Origin: Micromonospora orduensis
GTDB lineage: Bacteria > Actinomycetota > Actinomycetes > Mycobacteriales > Micromonosporaceae
Assembly: GCF_006228125.1 (NCBI RefSeq)
Contig: NZ_VDFY01000208.1
Span: 1-64,000, forward strand
Direction: 5' to 3'
Length of the DNA: 64,000 nt
Part shown: positions 32,201 through 39,553 of the stretch, piece by piece
Layout of the letters: the number at the start of each line of letters is the position of its first letter
Position numbering within the stretch: position 1 is the stretch's first letter
Notes under the pieces: model-generated
Databases searched by the model: none
What the model was told of the DNA's origin: nothing
The model's input: the letters and a program-made list of their open reading frames with translations, nothing else
Position numbers and translations under genes: made by a program

Positions 32201-33197
32201 TGGCGAAGTTCGGGTCGGCCTTGATGCCCTGCAGGCCCTCCTCGTCGCCTGTGTAGACCGGCAGGGTGGCGGCGACCTTGGTGTTGCCGGCGGCGTCGGT
32301 GTGCCGGATCACGCCGTTGCGGGAGGTGTGCAGCACGCCCCGGTCGGGCAGGACGGTGAGGCTCATCGGCTCGCCGGTCTCGGCCGCCCCCCTGGCCAGC
32401 TCCACCTGCTGGAAGCTGCTGGTGACGGTCGGCCCACAGTCGGCGTCGACAGCGCCGGCCGCGGTCATGATGCCGCCGAGCAGGTGCTGACGGAAGGCCG
32501 CCTCGGTGTACGACGCGTCGGTGTGGCCGAGGCCCGTGTACCAGGCTCGACCGCCGGAGTAGTTCTGGCACCAGGAGATGGGGTGGTCGGCTCCCATGCT
32601 GCCGCCGGTGTAGGTGCTCTCGTCGAGGGTGGCCAGCACGTGCGCGTTGCCCCGGGGGTTGGTGCGGTAGTTGTACAGCTCGTCGAACCGGCTCCACCGC
32701 TGCGGCAGCGCCCTGGTGGACGGGTGCACCTGGTCGGCGACCTTCACGGTGGCGGTCTGCTCGGCGGGGTGCGAGGCGAAGTACGCGCCGACGAGGCCGC
32801 CGTACCACTGCCAGTCGTACTCGGTGTCGGAGGCGGCGTGCACTCCCACGTACCCGCCGCCGCCGGTGATGTAGCGCTCGAACGCGGCCTGCTGGGCGGC
32901 GTTGAGCACGTCGCCGGTGGTGGACAGCCAGATCACCGCGGCGAACCGGTCCAGGTTGGCGTCGGTGAACTGGGCGGCGTCCTCGGTGGCCTCGACGGTG
33001 AACCCGTTGGCGGCGCCGAGCTGCTGGATGGCGGCGATGCCCGGGGTGATGGATCCGTGCCGGAATCCGGCGGTCTTGCTGAACACCAGCACGGTGAACG
33101 GCGCGGCGCTGGCCGTGGGGGGCGCGGCGACGACGCCGCCCATCACGAGGATCGCGCTCAGCACGGCACCGAGCCACGATCTCAGGGATCTGCGCAC
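29271..33197 (-). CDS. Secreted multidomain ThuA / sugar dehydrogenase / PKD / CBM protein
   Basis: A 1308-residue secreted protein. Signal peptide 1-31. A ThuA-like trehalose-utilisation domain (about 34-255; HGSITPG, GGYVGVHAASDTEYDW). A six-bladed glucose/sorbosone-dehydrogenase-type propeller (about 270-690; GMCCHVGGDMDFD, MGFRNPFRMSVD, GFYGWPYC). A PKD domain (about 705-790). A CBM6-like domain (about 910-1030). Two tandem F5/8 type C (CBM32-like) discoidin domains (about 1055-1180 and 1185-1307) are strongly alike. Members of this architecture are thought to oxidise or modify sugars on polysaccharides. GTG 33197 has GAAAGGA upstream. LacI-type sites lie at 33299-33335. Confidence 0.9.
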   Translation of the reverse strand: MRRSLRSWLGAVLSAILVMGGVVAAPPTASAAPFTVLVFSKTAGFRHGSITPGIAAIQQLGAANGFTVEATEDAAQFTDANLDRFAAVIWLSTTGDVLNAAQQAAFERYITGGGGYVGVHAASDTEYDWQWYGGLVGAYFASHPAEQTATVKVADQVHPSTRALPQRWSRFDELYNYRTNPRGNAHVLATLDESTYTGGSMGADHPISWCQNYSGGRAWYTGLGHTDASYTEAAFRQHLLGGIMTAAGAVDADCGPTVTSSFQQVELARGAAETGEPMSLTVLPDRGVLHTSRNGVIRHTDAAGNTKVAATLPVYTGDEEGLQGIKADPNFASNRWVYAYYAPPLSTPGGGAPATGTPADFAVWDGVNRLSRFTVNADNTINLASETLILNVPTSRGMCCHVGGDMDFDAAGNLYLSTGDDTNPFDSAGFTPIDERAGRNPAFDAQRTSANSNDLRGKVLRIKPSAAGGYTIPAGNMFAPGTARTRPEVYAMGFRNPFRMSVDKATGIVYLGDYGPDAGTADPNRGPAGNVEFARIDRPGFYGWPYCTARNDAYNDYTFPSGPSGAKFNCAGGPVNNSPNNTGITQLPPAIPAWLPYGGSGSPPEFTGGGLSPMGGPVYRYDPNNTSPVAFPEYYDGTYFAGEFGRRWIKNIKLDASGQPLKINPFPWTGTQVMDMEFGPDGALYVLDYGTGWFNGDANSALYRIEYAREGRAPVAKVSATPTSGTAPLTVAFSSAGTLDPDGDPFTYAWDFDNNGTTDSTAANPSFTYTTNGTRSPTLTVRDTTGKTATASVVVTVGNSAPVVTVNTPLNGQTFSFGDAVPFSVTVTDAQDGAVNCARVKVNYVLGHDSHGHQLGSAQGCTGVIQTSADGEHDTAANIFGIIDAEYTDLGGGGQPPLTTHTQAVLQPRVRQAEHFGDSSGVQIVAGAAGHGGAAVGYIDNNDWISFRPYNLTGVQSFSARVGAPAGGGGTLELRVDSPTGPLVGSATVVPTGGYANFATVTGGVTAPTGTRTLFLVFKGAGPWFDVDEFTLSGSPGGPGPDPNPPGANLAQGKPARASSFEGAFVAANAFDGAVGTRWGSSFSDPQWIDVDLGATYAINRVKLTWEAAYGSGYQIQTSTDGVTFTTIRTVTGGDGGVDDLTGLTGSGRYVRLLGTTRGTAWGYSLFEFEVYGGTGTPTGGNLLLNKPTVTSSNEGADVTGAQAVDGSLTTRWSSTFSDPQWIRVDLGSPTAIGRVKLSWEAAYSSAYQIQTSNDGTTWTTVKTVTGADGGVDEHTALGANGRYLRIYGTARGTGYGHSLWELEAYGS

Positions 33198-33298
33198 GGT
33201 AGGTCCTTTCGCGGTGCGGGGGACGGCGTGCGCCGATCACGCCAGGCGGTGGAGACGAGCCATGTGCATGCATCGTTACGGCTCGATCACATGCGCGT

Positions 33299-33335
33299 CA
33301 AGCGTTCTCCCACCATCCGTGAGAGCGTTATCTCC
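33299..33335. promoter_or_regulatory. Pair of LacI-type operator candidates
   Basis: On the minus strand GGAGATAACGCTCTC (33335-33321) and TGGGAGAACGCTTG (33312-33299) share G(A/G)GA(T/G)AACGCT and have cores 23 bases apart. They resemble degenerate TGGGAGCGCTCCCA-type LacI/CebR sites. They lie about 100 bases before the start of the ThuA/sugar dehydrogenase gene. The rest of 33198-33452 holds no gene. Confidence 0.42.
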
Positions 33336-33452
33336 GCAGGTCAGGGCCGACCGGTCAGGAGGAGATCGAATTACGCTTTTCCGCCCGCGAGCCGTGCGCC
33401 GGATGGACCGCGAGGCCCCGGGCCGTGCGGCACACGACCCGGAGCGCGACGC

Positions 33453-33866
33453 CTACAGCGCGGCGAAGTCCGAGTCGGGCGCGAAGCGCGAGGCGTTCTG
33501 CCGGTACCGGTTCCGCAGGAACTCCCCCAGGTCGCCGTCGACGAGGTTCGCGATCTGGGCCGAGTGCATGAGCAGGTCCGCGACGGCGGACGCCAGCGAC
33601 TCACGCAGCTCGCCGACCTCGACCGCCTCGCCACGGTGGTCCGTGTGGTCCGCCGGCTCGACGAGCTTGGCGATCTTTCCGACCGTGACCGACAGGTGGA
33701 TGTGGACGTGGCGCAACTTCGCGAAGGCGGGGTCCTCGATGTCCCACATCGCGTCGTCGTACGCCCGCTGTGCCTCCTGCATCGCGGCGAGGCCGGCCTC
33801 GGCCCGCTCAAGAAGCTGGCTCACCCCTGCCGTGCTTGCCACCCCAGGGAAAGACGAAGTCTCCAT
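33453..33866 (-). CDS. MazG-like helical protein, SIR2-system partner
   Basis: A 137-residue all-helical protein. The middle and end (HIHLSVTVGKIAKLVEPADH, then ESLASAVADLLMHSAQIANLVDGDL and NRYRQNASRF) follow the pattern of MazG-type nucleotide pyrophosphohydrolases. However, most of the catalytic Glu/Asp pairs (EExxE and ExxD) are absent: SVTVG and AVAD stand in their place. It may therefore bind rather than hydrolyse nucleotides. The gene overlaps the end of the SIR2-PRTase gene by 59 bases, so the two are co-translated. The family call is pattern-based and tentative. Confidence 0.6.
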   Translation of the reverse strand: METSSFPGVASTAGVSQLLERAEAGLAAMQEAQRAYDDAMWDIEDPAFAKLRHVHIHLSVTVGKIAKLVEPADHTDHRGEAVEVGELRESLASAVADLLMHSAQIANLVDGDLGEFLRNRYRQNASRFAPDSDFAAL

Positions 33867-35196
33867 CGACTACCTCCTCGTAGAAGTCCACAGCGGATGT
33901 CTGTCGGGGATCGACCACCAGGGCGGCACGCCGAACCTCGTAGCCGAAGCCCTTGAGCAGCTCCGCGATCGCGTGCTGCACCCTCCCGCCCACGACCCGG
34001 TCGTCGAAGATGAGGGCGCGCGAACCCGCCGGGAAGTCCCGGATCACATTGGGAAGGAACACGTCCCACTTATCGGACTCGTGGTGGAGCCAGCCGCCGT
34101 TCGACGCCAATTTCTCGAACGCCAGATTGTGCCGGCTGCGATCGGGTCGGCGGGGAAACGTCACCGCCGCCAGCAGCGGTGGATCCTCACTGGAGTGCGC
34201 CAGGCAGTACGCCGGAGCGAAATTTCCCGGACCCGACATCGCCACCACGAAGTCGGGCGCGAAACTTCTCGCGATACGTCGGTGAAGTCGCATCAGTTTG
34301 GGGGCCAGCGACTCCCAGGTGAACTCCTTGATACCCGGTGTCGGGACCGCGTTGGCCTCCCGCACGATGTCGGCCAGATACAGCTCCAGATCGTCGTACG
34401 CGTCGCCGTAGGCCAGAGCGTTCACGCCGAGCGCCCGGAATCGGGACTGCGCGGACGCGAGTTCCTTGTTTCTGACCAGAACAGCGGGTGCGATGCCACT
34501 CGACCCGAGGGTGGATGTCAGCCACGTCGTGAGGGCCGCGAAATTCGGGTCCTCCAGGCCCTGGCCGAAACCGACGAAGACGATCGCCTTGGTGGCCAGC
34601 AGAGCGCGCAACATCGCCTGCGACTCCGAGTCACCGATGACCCGGGCGTAGCTTTCGTAACCGAAGACGATCGTCTCCGGCTCACGCCAGTGCCCGTGCA
34701 GGTGGACGATGAATCGGCCCGGCTGCTTGATCTCGTCCTGGAGATGGGAGATCCGCTGCCAGGTGGCGGCGTCCCGACCGGTGCCCTGTTCCAGGAGGCT
34801 GTCGTAGTTCGTCGTCAGGACCGGCGCCCCGGAGTCTTTCAGGACGTCGATGATGCCCCGGCGAAGCATCGGCAGGCTGCCGACCGTCTCGGCGAGAAAC
34901 TTGCCGTAGTGATTACCGGGAATCTGCTTGAGGTGGCGTTCCACCTCCTGCGCCACACTGATCATCTGGGCACTGTCGGCGGTGGACGTCAGGGCCTTCA
35001 GTTTGCTCGACCGCCACCGCCCGGAAAGGGATTGATCGAGATCGACGGAACGGTCGACACCGGCCCGGATCAGCCCTTTCCACGAGGCGCTCTCCGCACC
35101 GTCCGAGGCGAGCAGAGAGACGCCGGCGCCGACGATAAAGATCGCGTCGCCGCGCCTGATTGCTTCGACGATCTCGTTCCGAAGGTAGGGACTCAC
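33808..35196 (-). CDS. SIR2-like NADase fused to phosphoribosyltransferase-like domain
   Basis: A 462-residue fusion. The N-terminal SIR2-like domain (about 10-285) has the NAD-binding GAGVSLL (23-29), TTNYDSLLE (128-136), HLHGHW (165-170) with the usual catalytic-type His, and GFGQGLEDPNF (209-219). Such non-deacetylase SIR2 domains destroy NAD in ThsA, DSR and related defence systems. The C-terminal half (about 305-455) looks like a phosphoribosyltransferase: IFDDRVVGGR (396-405) matches the PRPP loop and FVFPWG (447-452) the family end. GTG 35196 follows GCGGAGG by 5 bases; a TTG 27 bases upstream is possible. Base composition is visibly more A/T-rich than neighbours, a sign of transfer. 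Confidence 0.78.
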   Translation of the reverse strand: MSPYLRNEIVEAIRRGDAIFIVGAGVSLLASDGAESASWKGLIRAGVDRSVDLDQSLSGRWRSSKLKALTSTADSAQMISVAQEVERHLKQIPGNHYGKFLAETVGSLPMLRRGIIDVLKDSGAPVLTTNYDSLLEQGTGRDAATWQRISHLQDEIKQPGRFIVHLHGHWREPETIVFGYESYARVIGDSESQAMLRALLATKAIVFVGFGQGLEDPNFAALTTWLTSTLGSSGIAPAVLVRNKELASAQSRFRALGVNALAYGDAYDDLELYLADIVREANAVPTPGIKEFTWESLAPKLMRLHRRIARSFAPDFVVAMSGPGNFAPAYCLAHSSEDPPLLAAVTFPRRPDRSRHNLAFEKLASNGGWLHHESDKWDVFLPNVIRDFPAGSRALIFDDRVVGGRVQHAIAELLKGFGYEVRRAALVVDPRQTSAVDFYEEVVDGDFVFPWGGKHGRGEPAS

Positions 35197-35324
35197 CGGA
35201 ACCTCCGCGTCAACCTTGATCAATTGTGCAAGGCTGCCGTCATAGTAGCGGCGCTGGTCTGGATCTTCGGACGGCGAACAATACCTATCGGTAACTAAGT
35301 TTTCCTCGCGAGACCAACCGTCCG

Positions 35325-37166
35325 TTATGGCCTGACGCCGTCGAGCCGGTCGATCAGCCGGGTCGCGACGTCGACAAGCGCCTCCCCGGCGAACAGGGGC
35401 CGTCCGTCGGGTCGACCGGCGGCGTACTCGCCAAGGGCTTCGGCGATCAGCGCGCGCGCTGCCGAAAGGTCACCGTCGGCGCCGGCCAGCACGGCGAGGG
35501 TGACCGCACAACCGGCGGCGCCGGGCAGGTCGTCGGCGGCCCGGTAGGTGGCGCGTAGCGCGCGCATGTCGTTGCCGACGTCCACCGGGCCGGGGCGGCC
35601 ACCCAGCAGGGCGGCCAGCGCCCGCAGCAACCCCCGATGCTGCCGGACCAGCGCGAGCCGGTTGCCGTTGCGGGCCAGGCGTGCCGCCCGTCCACCCAGG
35701 ACCGCGGCGCCCCGACAGAGGATGGCGACGACCGGCCAGGTCGGCCGTGGCGCGACAAGCACCAGTCGCTCCAGCAGGCGCAACGACGTCTGCTGGAGCG
35801 CGCGGTACGCGTCGCCGGCCTCCTCCGGCTGACGGCGACCGTTGCGGGTGACGACGATGACGTGCGCCGGCCGCGCGTACGCCTCGACCAGATCCGACAC
35901 GATCCGTACGCCCCTGGCGTCGCGCGCCGCCCGGCCCCGCGCGATGTCGCCCAGCCGCAGCAGGCAGTGCAGCCGGGTCGCCGCGTCCGCCGCGCCGGCC
36001 GCCACCGCGCGGAACATCCGGCCCGCTCGGACCCGGTCGTCGCCGCGGGCCCGGTTGTAGAGGATCTCCGCGTGCCGCAGCCGCGCGCCCGGCGCGTCCT
36101 CGGGGAGGGCGCTGAGCATCGCCTCGGCCGCGTCCAGGTCGCCGATGTCGGCGATCAGCCACGCCCAGGACTGCGCGACCAGCTCGTCCGGATGCGCCGC
36201 GCGCAGTCGCCGCCTCCACCTCGCGAAGCGCACCCGGTAGCCGTCGCCCGCGAGGCGCACCGACGGCCAGACCGGCGGCGGGACCCCGCCGAGGAGCCCA
36301 CGCAGCGCGGTGACCGCCAGCCCGTCCGGCACCCCCTGCACCAGGTCGATGCCGTGCCGGCGCGCGTCGGCCGGGACTGTCGAGGCGGCGGGCAGGCTCA
36401 GGCAGCACCAGGTGGTGGACGTACGTGCGCCCGCCGCCAGCAGCGGCCCGTACACGTCCGGGTCGCCGCCGGAGTACCCGGTGATGAGGAGACGATCGGC
36501 GAAGCCGAGACCTTCGACCGCCGCCGCGCGTTCGGCGGTGAGCTGGGCGAGTTCCTCGATGTCCACCACGACCACGTCGGCGAGCGTGCTCTGCTGCCGG
36601 TCCAGGCCGCCGTGCACCTTCAGCAGCGCGGGAGGTCGGCCGGCGCGCAGCCAGGCGGCGAACTCCTCGTGGCTGGAGACGGAGAGCAGCGCCGGCGGAT
36701 CGGACGGCGCGAGCGCCCGCCAGGCCGGGAGAGCGTCGTGATAGTCGCGCGGCGCGTCGGCGGGCAGGTCCGCCCGGCCGCAGATCAGGTCGTACGCGAG
36801 CTCGATCCCCACGTCGAAGTTGACAGTGACGTGTGTGCCGCCGCGCAACAGGTGCAGCCCCGCCAGCATGTGCGCCTCGTTGGGCACGCTCACCCGCAGC
36901 GCGAAGACGCAGTCCAGAGCGTCCGGCCCGACCGTGCCCCAGAGCCGGCCGAGGACCACCTCGAGCTTGTACGCCTCCGCGCGGACGGCCTCCAGCTGCG
37001 CGTCGGTGACCAGGCCGGCCAGCCGGCGGCGCGCCGCCTCGTGCATCGTCGCCAGCACGTCGTCGCGCAGGCCGAACCCGCGGGGCAGGGCGGCTGGATC
37101 GTCACCGCTGATGCCCGCCCCGGTGAACACGGCGGCCGGCGCGACGTGGGGCCGGGCCACCGTCAC
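35325..37166 (-). CDS. Second SIR2-family protein with helical-repeat C-terminus
   Basis: A 613-residue protein. The N-terminal third (about 8-290) carries SIR2 motifs: FTGAGIS (14-20), THVTVNFDVGIEL, LLKVHGGLD with the His and LLITGYSGGDPDVYGPLL. The remaining ~320 residues are Ala/Arg/Leu-rich helices that look like TPR repeats (IADIGDLDAAEAMLSALPEDAPGARLRHAEILYNRARG is typical). In defence NADases such a part senses the invader. GTG 37166 overlaps the preceding stop as GTGA, so it is co-translated with the two-TM gene. Unlike the gene downstream, composition is normal high G+C. A 128-base A/T-rich gap follows, which probably holds a separate promoter for the SIR2-PRTase unit. Confidence 0.75.
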   Translation of the reverse strand: MTVARPHVAPAAVFTGAGISGDDPAALPRGFGLRDDVLATMHEAARRRLAGLVTDAQLEAVRAEAYKLEVVLGRLWGTVGPDALDCVFALRVSVPNEAHMLAGLHLLRGGTHVTVNFDVGIELAYDLICGRADLPADAPRDYHDALPAWRALAPSDPPALLSVSSHEEFAAWLRAGRPPALLKVHGGLDRQQSTLADVVVVDIEELAQLTAERAAAVEGLGFADRLLITGYSGGDPDVYGPLLAAGARTSTTWCCLSLPAASTVPADARRHGIDLVQGVPDGLAVTALRGLLGGVPPPVWPSVRLAGDGYRVRFARWRRRLRAAHPDELVAQSWAWLIADIGDLDAAEAMLSALPEDAPGARLRHAEILYNRARGDDRVRAGRMFRAVAAGAADAATRLHCLLRLGDIARGRAARDARGVRIVSDLVEAYARPAHVIVVTRNGRRQPEEAGDAYRALQQTSLRLLERLVLVAPRPTWPVVAILCRGAAVLGGRAARLARNGNRLALVRQHRGLLRALAALLGGRPGPVDVGNDMRALRATYRAADDLPGAAGCAVTLAVLAGADGDLSAARALIAEALGEYAAGRPDGRPLFAGEALVDVATRLIDRLDGVRP

Positions 37167-37906
37167 GACCCGTCGGCGTCGAGCGTCGAGCGCCAGATCT
37201 CCTCGAACTGGTCGAGCCAGTACGTGTACCACTGGCCGTCGTCGCGGGTGAGGTGGATGTGCATGCGGGAGCGGATCGCGTCGTTGCGGAAGCCGTGGAA
37301 CTCGACGTTCGCGTACCCGCCGGCGGCGTGCGGATTCACCGCGACCAGGCTGAACCCGGGATTGAATCCGATCTCACCCCAGGCGAAGGTGCCCTGCACC
37401 GTCCACTGCCGCATCGACGCCAGCCGCGCCCTGGTCTCGCGCAGCGAGTCGGCGGCCCGCTGCACCGGGAAGTCGAGCAGCGCGTCGAGCTGCTCCGATA
37501 TCGGGTCACCCGCATCGAACTCCTGCAACACCACGACCCGGACCGTGCCGTCGGGCCGCGCCAGCGGGCCCCGGCGCAGCACGTCACAACGCTCCTCGGT
37601 GAGGAAGTTCGAACCGACCGGCGCGAAGATCCACACATCGCGGGCCGTGCGGAGGTCCTCGGTGATCGGGTTCCGGTCGTAGTCGCCGCGGTCCAGGAAC
37701 CGGTCCTCCCGGTGGTTGGCGAACGCCAGCCGCAGCAGCAGGAACCCCAACCCGGCGAAGAGCAGCGACCACCGGACGCTGTCCGGCAGATCCGCGCCGA
37801 CCAGCAGCAACGCCGCGAAGACGAACGCGACGACAGTGGTGGCGTACAGGTCGATGAACCGGCGGTGCCGCAGGTCCGTGAGGATGTGCCTGATTCGCCG
37901 CCGCAC
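37163..37906 (-). CDS. Two-TM protein with unknown cytosolic domain
   Basis: A 247-residue protein. An Arg-rich start is followed by two closely spaced transmembrane helices (about 17-35 and 42-60), then a cytosolic domain of ~185 residues: WIFAPVGSNFLTEERCDVLRRG, TVRVVVLQEFD and a terminal HIHLTRDDGQWYTYWLDQFEEIW. I do not recognise the domain; the strand-loop pattern resembles sugar- or nucleotide-binding Rossmann-like or PLD-like folds. Two-TM proteins of this shape act as membrane effectors or sensors in several conflict systems. GTG 37906 is the best family-free guess at the start. It is first in a two-gene operon with the SIR2-repeat gene and divergent from the nucleotidyltransferase-methyltransferase gene. 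Confidence 0.65.
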   Translation of the reverse strand: MRRRIRHILTDLRHRRFIDLYATTVVAFVFAALLLVGADLPDSVRWSLLFAGLGFLLLRLAFANHREDRFLDRGDYDRNPITEDLRTARDVWIFAPVGSNFLTEERCDVLRRGPLARPDGTVRVVVLQEFDAGDPISEQLDALLDFPVQRAADSLRETRARLASMRQWTVQGTFAWGEIGFNPGFSLVAVNPHAAGGYANVEFHGFRNDAIRSRMHIHLTRDDGQWYTYWLDQFEEIWRSTLDADGS

Positions 37907-37952
37907 TCCGCCATGATGCCGGGCACGAGGTCCCGGGGTGCTCCCCCGTTCA

Positions 37953-37981
37953 GGTGACGCGCGGTGCCGTCTCGCTATGCT
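37953..37981 (+). promoter_or_regulatory. Predicted promoter of the nucleotidyltransferase-methyltransferase gene
   Basis: GGTGAC (37953-37958) and TATGCT (37976-37981) are 17 bases apart in the 108-base divergent spacer. This places the transcript start near 37988 and favours GTG 38015 over GTG 37964 as the start. Confidence 0.45.
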
Positions 37982-38014
37982 CGTGCGTCCCACATCGGCT
38001 CCGCACCACATGGG

Positions 38015-39553
38015 GTGGTCACGATCGGCCTGCCGCCACGGTTCGTGCTCTTCCCGGGCCGCCACCATCTGCTGACCCGTTTCCAGGCGGACTACCTCGG
38101 TCGGCTCGCCCGCTCCGACGGCACCACGATCGTCTGGGCGGTGACCTCCGCCAACCACGACAACACCAGGCGCAACCCGGTGCCGTACCACCGCCGGGAG
38201 GCCGCGATCGAGCGGTTCAGCGTGCTGACCGGGCTGCGTTCGCTCGTCGTCCCGGTCTTCGACACCGCGCCCACGGACGCCTTCGCCGAGGTGACCCTCA
38301 AGACCATCGCCGTCGCCACGGGCCTCGACCTCACCCCCGCCGACACCGTCGTGGCCTGCTCCACGCCCGCCGTCGCGAAGCTCTACGAGCGGATCGGTTT
38401 CCCGATCGCGCAGGTCGAGGCCGACGCCGAGCTCGACGTCGTCCCCGAGCGCCCCTGGGACGTGCTGCTCCGCCTGGCCGGGGGTGACCCGACCTGGCGC
38501 ACGCTGGCCCACCCGGCGACGACCGACGTCTTCGAGCGTTACCGCCTGGTCGAGCAGGTCCGATCGGTGGTCAACGACCCGCTTGTCGGTGACGAGGGCG
38601 GGCTCACCGCCACCCGGGACTACCGGACGTACGTGGACGCCTTCACCGAGGCCGCCGAGCGCAAGTGGACCGCCGTACGTCGGCACGTGCAGCCCGGGCG
38701 CATCGTCGACATCGGCTGCGGCGCCGGTTCCGTGCTGGAGCTGGCCGACCGGGAGGCCGCGCTGCACGAGAGCGACCTGATCGGTGTCGAGGTCGCCCGG
38801 CACCTCTACCAGGAGTGCGTGCACAAGAAGGCGCAGGGCGTCTTCCGCAATGCCAACGTGTACTTCTACCAGCGCAACGTCCTCGGCGGCGCGATCTTCG
38901 CCGACCGTTCCGTGGACACCACGCTCACCTTCGCCCTGACCCACGAGATCTGGTCGTACGGGCGTCAGCGTGAGTCGCTGTTGCAGTTCGCCCGCCGCAT
39001 CCACGACCACACCGTGCCCGGCGGAGTCTGGATCAACAGCGACGTGTGCGGACCGGCCGAGCGGCGACGCCCGGTGCTCCTGCGCCTGGCCACCGAGGAC
39101 GGCGCCAACCCCCCGGCCCCGCGTCACGACCTCGCCGAACTCTCCGAAGGCGAGGTCAGGCGGTACGTCGGTGGGTTGTCGACACGGGCGCGGCTGGCCC
39201 AGTTCGCTGTCGACTTCGCGTTCCCCTTCGAGTACGAGGTTGTCGACGAGGGCAGCGTCCGGCTCGAACTCGGCTCGGCGATGGACTACCTGACCCGCAA
39301 GGACTACGTCGACAACTGGCTGTCCGAGACGCGGGAGCAGTTCTGCGGCCTCAGCTTCGACGAGTGGCTGGACCTGCTGGCGGAGGCCGGATTCGAGGTC
39401 GACCCGGCGTCCGCGCCGCTGCGGAACGACTGGGTGATCGACAACCGGATCGCCCCGGTGGCGACACTTACCGACACCGACGGTCGGCCGCTGGACTGGC
39501 CGGACACGCACCTGCTGGGGATCGCCCGGCGGCCTCTCACCGAGGAGCCCTGA
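38015..39553 (+). CDS. NMN-adenylyltransferase-like domain fused to SAM methyltransferase
   Basis: A 512-residue fusion. Residues 1-165 match the NadM/NMNAT-type nucleotidyltransferase fold: strand PPRFVLFPGRHHLLTRF (8-24) in the place of GRFQPxHxGH, and NPVPYHRREAAI (54-65) in the place of NPFTxxER. The catalytic HxGH is replaced (T-R-F-Q), with two His shifted upstream, so activity may be altered or lost. A linker (165-200) leads to a class I methyltransferase (about 205-430) with IVDIGCGAGS near 230. The C-terminal ~90 residues (DEWLDLLAEAGFEV) finish the methyltransferase fold. The start is uncertain (GTG 37964 also fits). The gene is divergent from the two-TM/SIR2 operon and probably part of the same system. 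Confidence 0.68.
   Translation: MVTIGLPPRFVLFPGRHHLLTRFQADYLGRLARSDGTTIVWAVTSANHDNTRRNPVPYHRREAAIERFSVLTGLRSLVVPVFDTAPTDAFAEVTLKTIAVATGLDLTPADTVVACSTPAVAKLYERIGFPIAQVEADAELDVVPERPWDVLLRLAGGDPTWRTLAHPATTDVFERYRLVEQVRSVVNDPLVGDEGGLTATRDYRTYVDAFTEAAERKWTAVRRHVQPGRIVDIGCGAGSVLELADREAALHESDLIGVEVARHLYQECVHKKAQGVFRNANVYFYQRNVLGGAIFADRSVDTTLTFALTHEIWSYGRQRESLLQFARRIHDHTVPGGVWINSDVCGPAERRRPVLLRLATEDGANPPAPRHDLAELSEGEVRRYVGGLSTRARLAQFAVDFAFPFEYEVVDEGSVRLELGSAMDYLTRKDYVDNWLSETREQFCGLSFDEWLDLLAEAGFEVDPASAPLRNDWVIDNRIAPVATLTDTDGRPLDWPDTHLLGIARRPLTEEP

Noticed and set aside
30453-33956. Very long plus-strand frame opposite the ThuA/sugar dehydrogenase gene
   Set aside because: Val/Arg/Gly-rich antisense translation with no domain; the opposite strand has five recognisable domains.
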